Assembly (NCBI GenBank): GCA_035269445.1 | Contig: DATFJC010000028.1 | Location: 1 to 15,521, forward strand | Direction: 5' to 3' | Length of the DNA: 15,521 bases | Source: DATFJC01 sp035269445 | GTDB taxonomy: Bacteria; Patescibacteriota; Patescibacteriia; UBA2591; UBA6264 | Shown: positions 13,905 through 15,521 of the stretch, in pieces | How positions within the stretch are numbered: position 1 is the stretch's first letter | How the letters are laid out: the number at the start of each line of letters is the position of its first letter | Notes under the pieces: model-generated | Seen by the model: only the letters and a program-made list of their open reading frames with translations | What the model was told of the DNA's origin: nothing | Databases searched by the model: none | Made by a program: the position numbers and the translations under genes

Positions 13905-14080
13905 TAGAATCTTAAAGTTTTTTTGCAATGTCCTGTCTATCAGTGGCAAAACTGGTAATCCCTCCTAACCAGGAAGTAGCCATGAGCTAAGGTTGGGCTT
14001 GCTTGTCAAGTGTAGGCCTTGGGCTGATGGGCAGGACAGTGCAAAAAAGCAAAATAGGTCCCTAATGGGACTTATTTTTT
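13905..14080 (+). ncRNA. Stand-alone structured RNA; possibly SRP RNA (4.5S-like), identity open
   Basis: An RNA of roughly 140-175 bases is framed by a near-consensus promoter and an intrinsic terminator and has no credible reading frame. Its ends form a long closing helix: 13919-13943 pairs with 14024-14048, with 24 pairs (two G-U) and one A-G mismatch. Inside, GGGCTT-GCTT (13995-14004) pairs with AAGT...AGGCCT (14008-14019), and AACC...GGTT with TAGC...GCTA can form a second arm. The stretch GGAAGTAGCC (13972-13981), preceded by TCC (13963-13965), resembles the SRP RNA tip, where GGAAGCAGCC follows a UCC-loop. But the loop is six bases instead of GGAA, and the 5' side of the symmetric loop (AGG) is missing. 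A 6S-like RNA (closing stem, open bubble, side hairpin) is an alternative. Confidence 0.75.
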
Positions 14081-14081
14081 T
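14052..14081 (+). terminator. Intrinsic terminator of the structured RNA, probably bidirectional
   Basis: AAATAGGTCCC (14052-14062) pairs with GGGACTTATTT (14067-14077) around a TAAT loop with one G-U, followed by T residues to 14081. The right arm overlaps the ftsW stop codon (14072-14074); read on the minus strand, the stem is followed by TATTTTGCTTTTTT, so it may also end the mraY-ftsW transcript. Confidence 0.8.
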
Positions 14082-15166
14082 ATACCTTTTTTAGAAATAT
14101 TTAAAATTATTCCAAGAGCACTAAATAAAAATATTAAATTAGATCCACCATAACCCATAAAAGGCAAGGGAACTCCAGTTAAGGGAATAACGCCAAGGTT
14201 TCCTCCTACATTAAAAAATATTTGTATAACTAAAAAAAGCCCTAGTCCAGCTGATAAAAAGCTACCAAATTCATCAGAAACCTTACTTGATAAAACAAAG
14301 ATTTGATAAATTAATAAAAAATATAACATTATAACAATAAAACTACCTAAAAATCCTACTTCTTCTGCCAAAACTGCAAAAATAGAATCGCTTATAACCT
14401 CGGGCAAAACATCAAGCTTTTGACTTGAACGCCCCAAACCTTTACCAAATATACCACCTGACCCAATTGCTAATTCAGCTTGATTTACTTGAAAAGCATT
14501 TTCCTGTAAATCCTGACCAGGATTTAAAAATGTAGAAAATCTTTCTTTAACATAAGGCACAGTATTAACCAAAAAACCACCTAAAATAATAAGGATTAAA
14601 ATTAAAACCACAATATGACTTAATTTTGACCGAGCTAAAAAATAAAGGCCTATCCCTGTTCCAGCAAACATGGCTAAAGCACCTAAATCAGATTGAAGAA
14701 CAAAAAAAAGCATTACCAAACCCATAATAAATACAACCGGGATAAACCCCCCACCCAATTCCCTAATTTGTTCTTTTTTAGCAGCAAAAAAAGCAGACAA
14801 ATAAATAACAAAGCCTATTTTAGCAAATTCTGAAGGTTGAAAATTTATACCAAAAACATTTACCCAACAACTAGCTTGACCCTTAGTTTGTCCTAAACTA
14901 GGAATAAAGACTAATGCCAATAATACTAAGCTTAGAATAAAAATAGGCAAAGCAAGTTTTTTTAAATATTTATAATTAAAAAAATAAAAAAATAAAAAGC
15001 CTACCAAAGCAAAAGGTAGACTACGAAATAACTGTCGTTTTAAATAATGATAACAATCATTAAATTTTTGGCATGATTCAAAATAACTAGCCGAGGCTAA
15101 CATAAAAAGCCCAATAAGGACTAAAACCACAAAAACTATCAATATTATAGAAGAATGTTTGTTCAT
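14072..15166 (-). CDS. ftsW: Lipid II polymerase FtsW (SEDS family)
   Basis: This 364-residue protein with about ten membrane helices polymerises lipid II into septal glycan strands. Motifs in order: Q-P-S-E-F-A-K-I (110-117), K-E-R-F-S-T-F-L-N-P (207-216), G-K-G-L-G-R-S-S-Q-K (241-250), L-P-E-V-I-S-D260-S-I-F-A (catalytic Asp), and P-L-P-F-M-G-Y-G-G-S (333-342). The pattern is FtsW-like rather than spore type; RodA is the main alternative, but the place beside mraY favours FtsW. The usual R-W before the W-I segment reads S-C-W-V (99-102), a mild deviation. It starts 5 bases after the mraY stop, with no murD between. Confidence 0.92.
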   Translation of the reverse strand: MNKHSSIILIVFVVLVLIGLFMLASASYFESCQKFNDCYHYLKRQLFRSLPFALVGFLFFYFFNYKYLKKLALPIFILSLVLLALVFIPSLGQTKGQASCWVNVFGINFQPSEFAKIGFVIYLSAFFAAKKEQIRELGGGFIPVVFIMGLVMLFFVLQSDLGALAMFAGTGIGLYFLARSKLSHIVVLILILIILGGFLVNTVPYVKERFSTFLNPGQDLQENAFQVNQAELAIGSGGIFGKGLGRSSQKLDVLPEVISDSIFAVLAEEVGFLGSFIVIMLYFLLIYQIFVLSSKVSDEFGSFLSAGLGLFLVIQIFFNVGGNLGVIPLTGVPLPFMGYGGSNLIFLFSALGIILNISKKGIKK

Positions 15167-15171
15167 AAACT

Positions 15172-15521
15172 TTAAAGAAGTTTTTCAGTTAAAAAAATAA
15201 CTACTCCTAGCGTAGCCATTATCCCGCTTATTAACCAAAACCTCATTACTATTTTTGGTTCAGGCCAACCAATAGCCTCAAAATGATGATGAATGGGAGT
15301 AGATTTAAAAATTTTCTTACCTCGAAATTTCTTAGAAAACATTTGAATAATCACAGTCATTGATTCAAATACTAATATAAAACCTATAATAGGAAGCAAA
15401 ATAAAGGTATTTGTAAGCATGGCCAAGACACCCAAAAGCACCCCCAAAGACATTGAACCAGTATCCCCCATAAAAAATCTCGCTGGATAAATATTAAACC
15501 ATAAAAAAGCAGTTAAGGCAC
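15172..15521 (-). CDS. mraY: Phospho-MurNAc-pentapeptide transferase MraY, C-terminal part
   Basis: The reading frame enters from the window edge; codons are complete from 15519, giving the last 115 residues. The visible part reads F-L-W-F-N-I-Y-P-A-R-F-F-M-G-D-T-G-S, with the metal-site Asp, then G-K-K-I-F and the H-H-H-F motif with G-W-P-E-P-K, as in MraY. The methionine of M-G-D-T-G-S is internal and not a start. MraY joins UDP-MurNAc-pentapeptide to undecaprenyl phosphate in the membrane to make lipid I; FtsW, encoded 5 bases downstream, later uses lipid II. The rest of the gene, and any other division and cell wall genes, lie beyond the window. Confidence 0.93.
   Translation of the reverse strand, partial: ALTAFLWFNIYPARFFMGDTGSMSLGVLLGVLAMLTNTFILLPIIGFILVFESMTVIIQMFSKKFRGKKIFKSTPIHHHFEAIGWPEPKIVMRFWLISGIMATLGVVIFLTEKLL

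Noticed and set aside
13972..13981. Firm assignment of the structured RNA as SRP RNA
   Set aside because: Only ten bases match the conserved tip well; the tetraloop and 5' symmetric-loop bases differ, so it is kept as a possibility.
15172..15471. A separate 99-residue protein starting at 15471
   Set aside because: The frame stays open to the window edge and encodes preceding MraY sequence, so the methionine is internal.

Overview
The window is AT-rich and very densely coded. It most likely comes from a member of the Patescibacteria (Candidate Phyla Radiation, Parcubacteria-like). The evidence is indirect: a type IV pilus gene set with CPR-style prepilins, a secreted protein carrying a proline-rich N-terminal signature and GIGT-type repeats that I associate with Parcubacteria, a Gram-positive-type LytR-CpsA-Psr protein, MraY/FtsW, no visible Shine-Dalgarno sequences, and very short gaps. 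No rRNA, tRNA, CRISPR array or insertion sequence was seen.

Minus strand, 5848 to 1: a type IV pilus block. In transcription order it holds a prepilin peptidase (PilD), FimT/GspH-like, PilV/GspI-like and PilW/GspJ-like minor pseudopilins, then an intergenic stretch with a GC-rich dyad and four repeated half-sites over a promoter, a winged-helix/Fic protein, a PilX/GspK-like pseudopilin, a structured leader, and the first 380 codons of a secreted repeat protein cut by the window edge. In classical clusters the place after PilX is taken by the tip adhesin PilY1, so the repeat protein may be a functional counterpart. The Fic gene interrupts the pseudopilin series and appears to have its own, probably self-controlled, promoter.

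Minus strand, 9357 to 5949: surface glycan genes. An O-antigen-ligase/Wzy-type polymerase, a membrane-anchored TPR protein and a family 2 glycosyltransferase are followed by a decayed family 9 glycosyltransferase remnant (stop at codon 2, frameshift, truncation) that lies directly upstream of pilD.

Minus strand, 10494 to 9493: two tandem major pilins with near-identical ends and a diverged middle, with a promoter upstream and a strong intrinsic terminator downstream.

Plus strand, 10680 to 13845: a LytR-CpsA-Psr protein, the ribosome-assembly GTPase Der and peptidyl-tRNA hydrolase (overlapping Der by 10 bases), starting at a sigma70-type promoter and ending at an intrinsic terminator. Next comes a stand-alone structured RNA (about 13905-14080, plus strand) with a near-consensus promoter, a closing helix of about 25 positions and its own terminator. 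It has partial resemblance to SRP RNA but I cannot identify it firmly.

Minus strand, 15521 to 14072: the 3' part of mraY and a complete ftsW, only 5 bases apart, with no murD between them. Together the genes describe a small bacterium with a peptidoglycan wall, a surface polysaccharide or glycan polymer, and an elaborate pilus.
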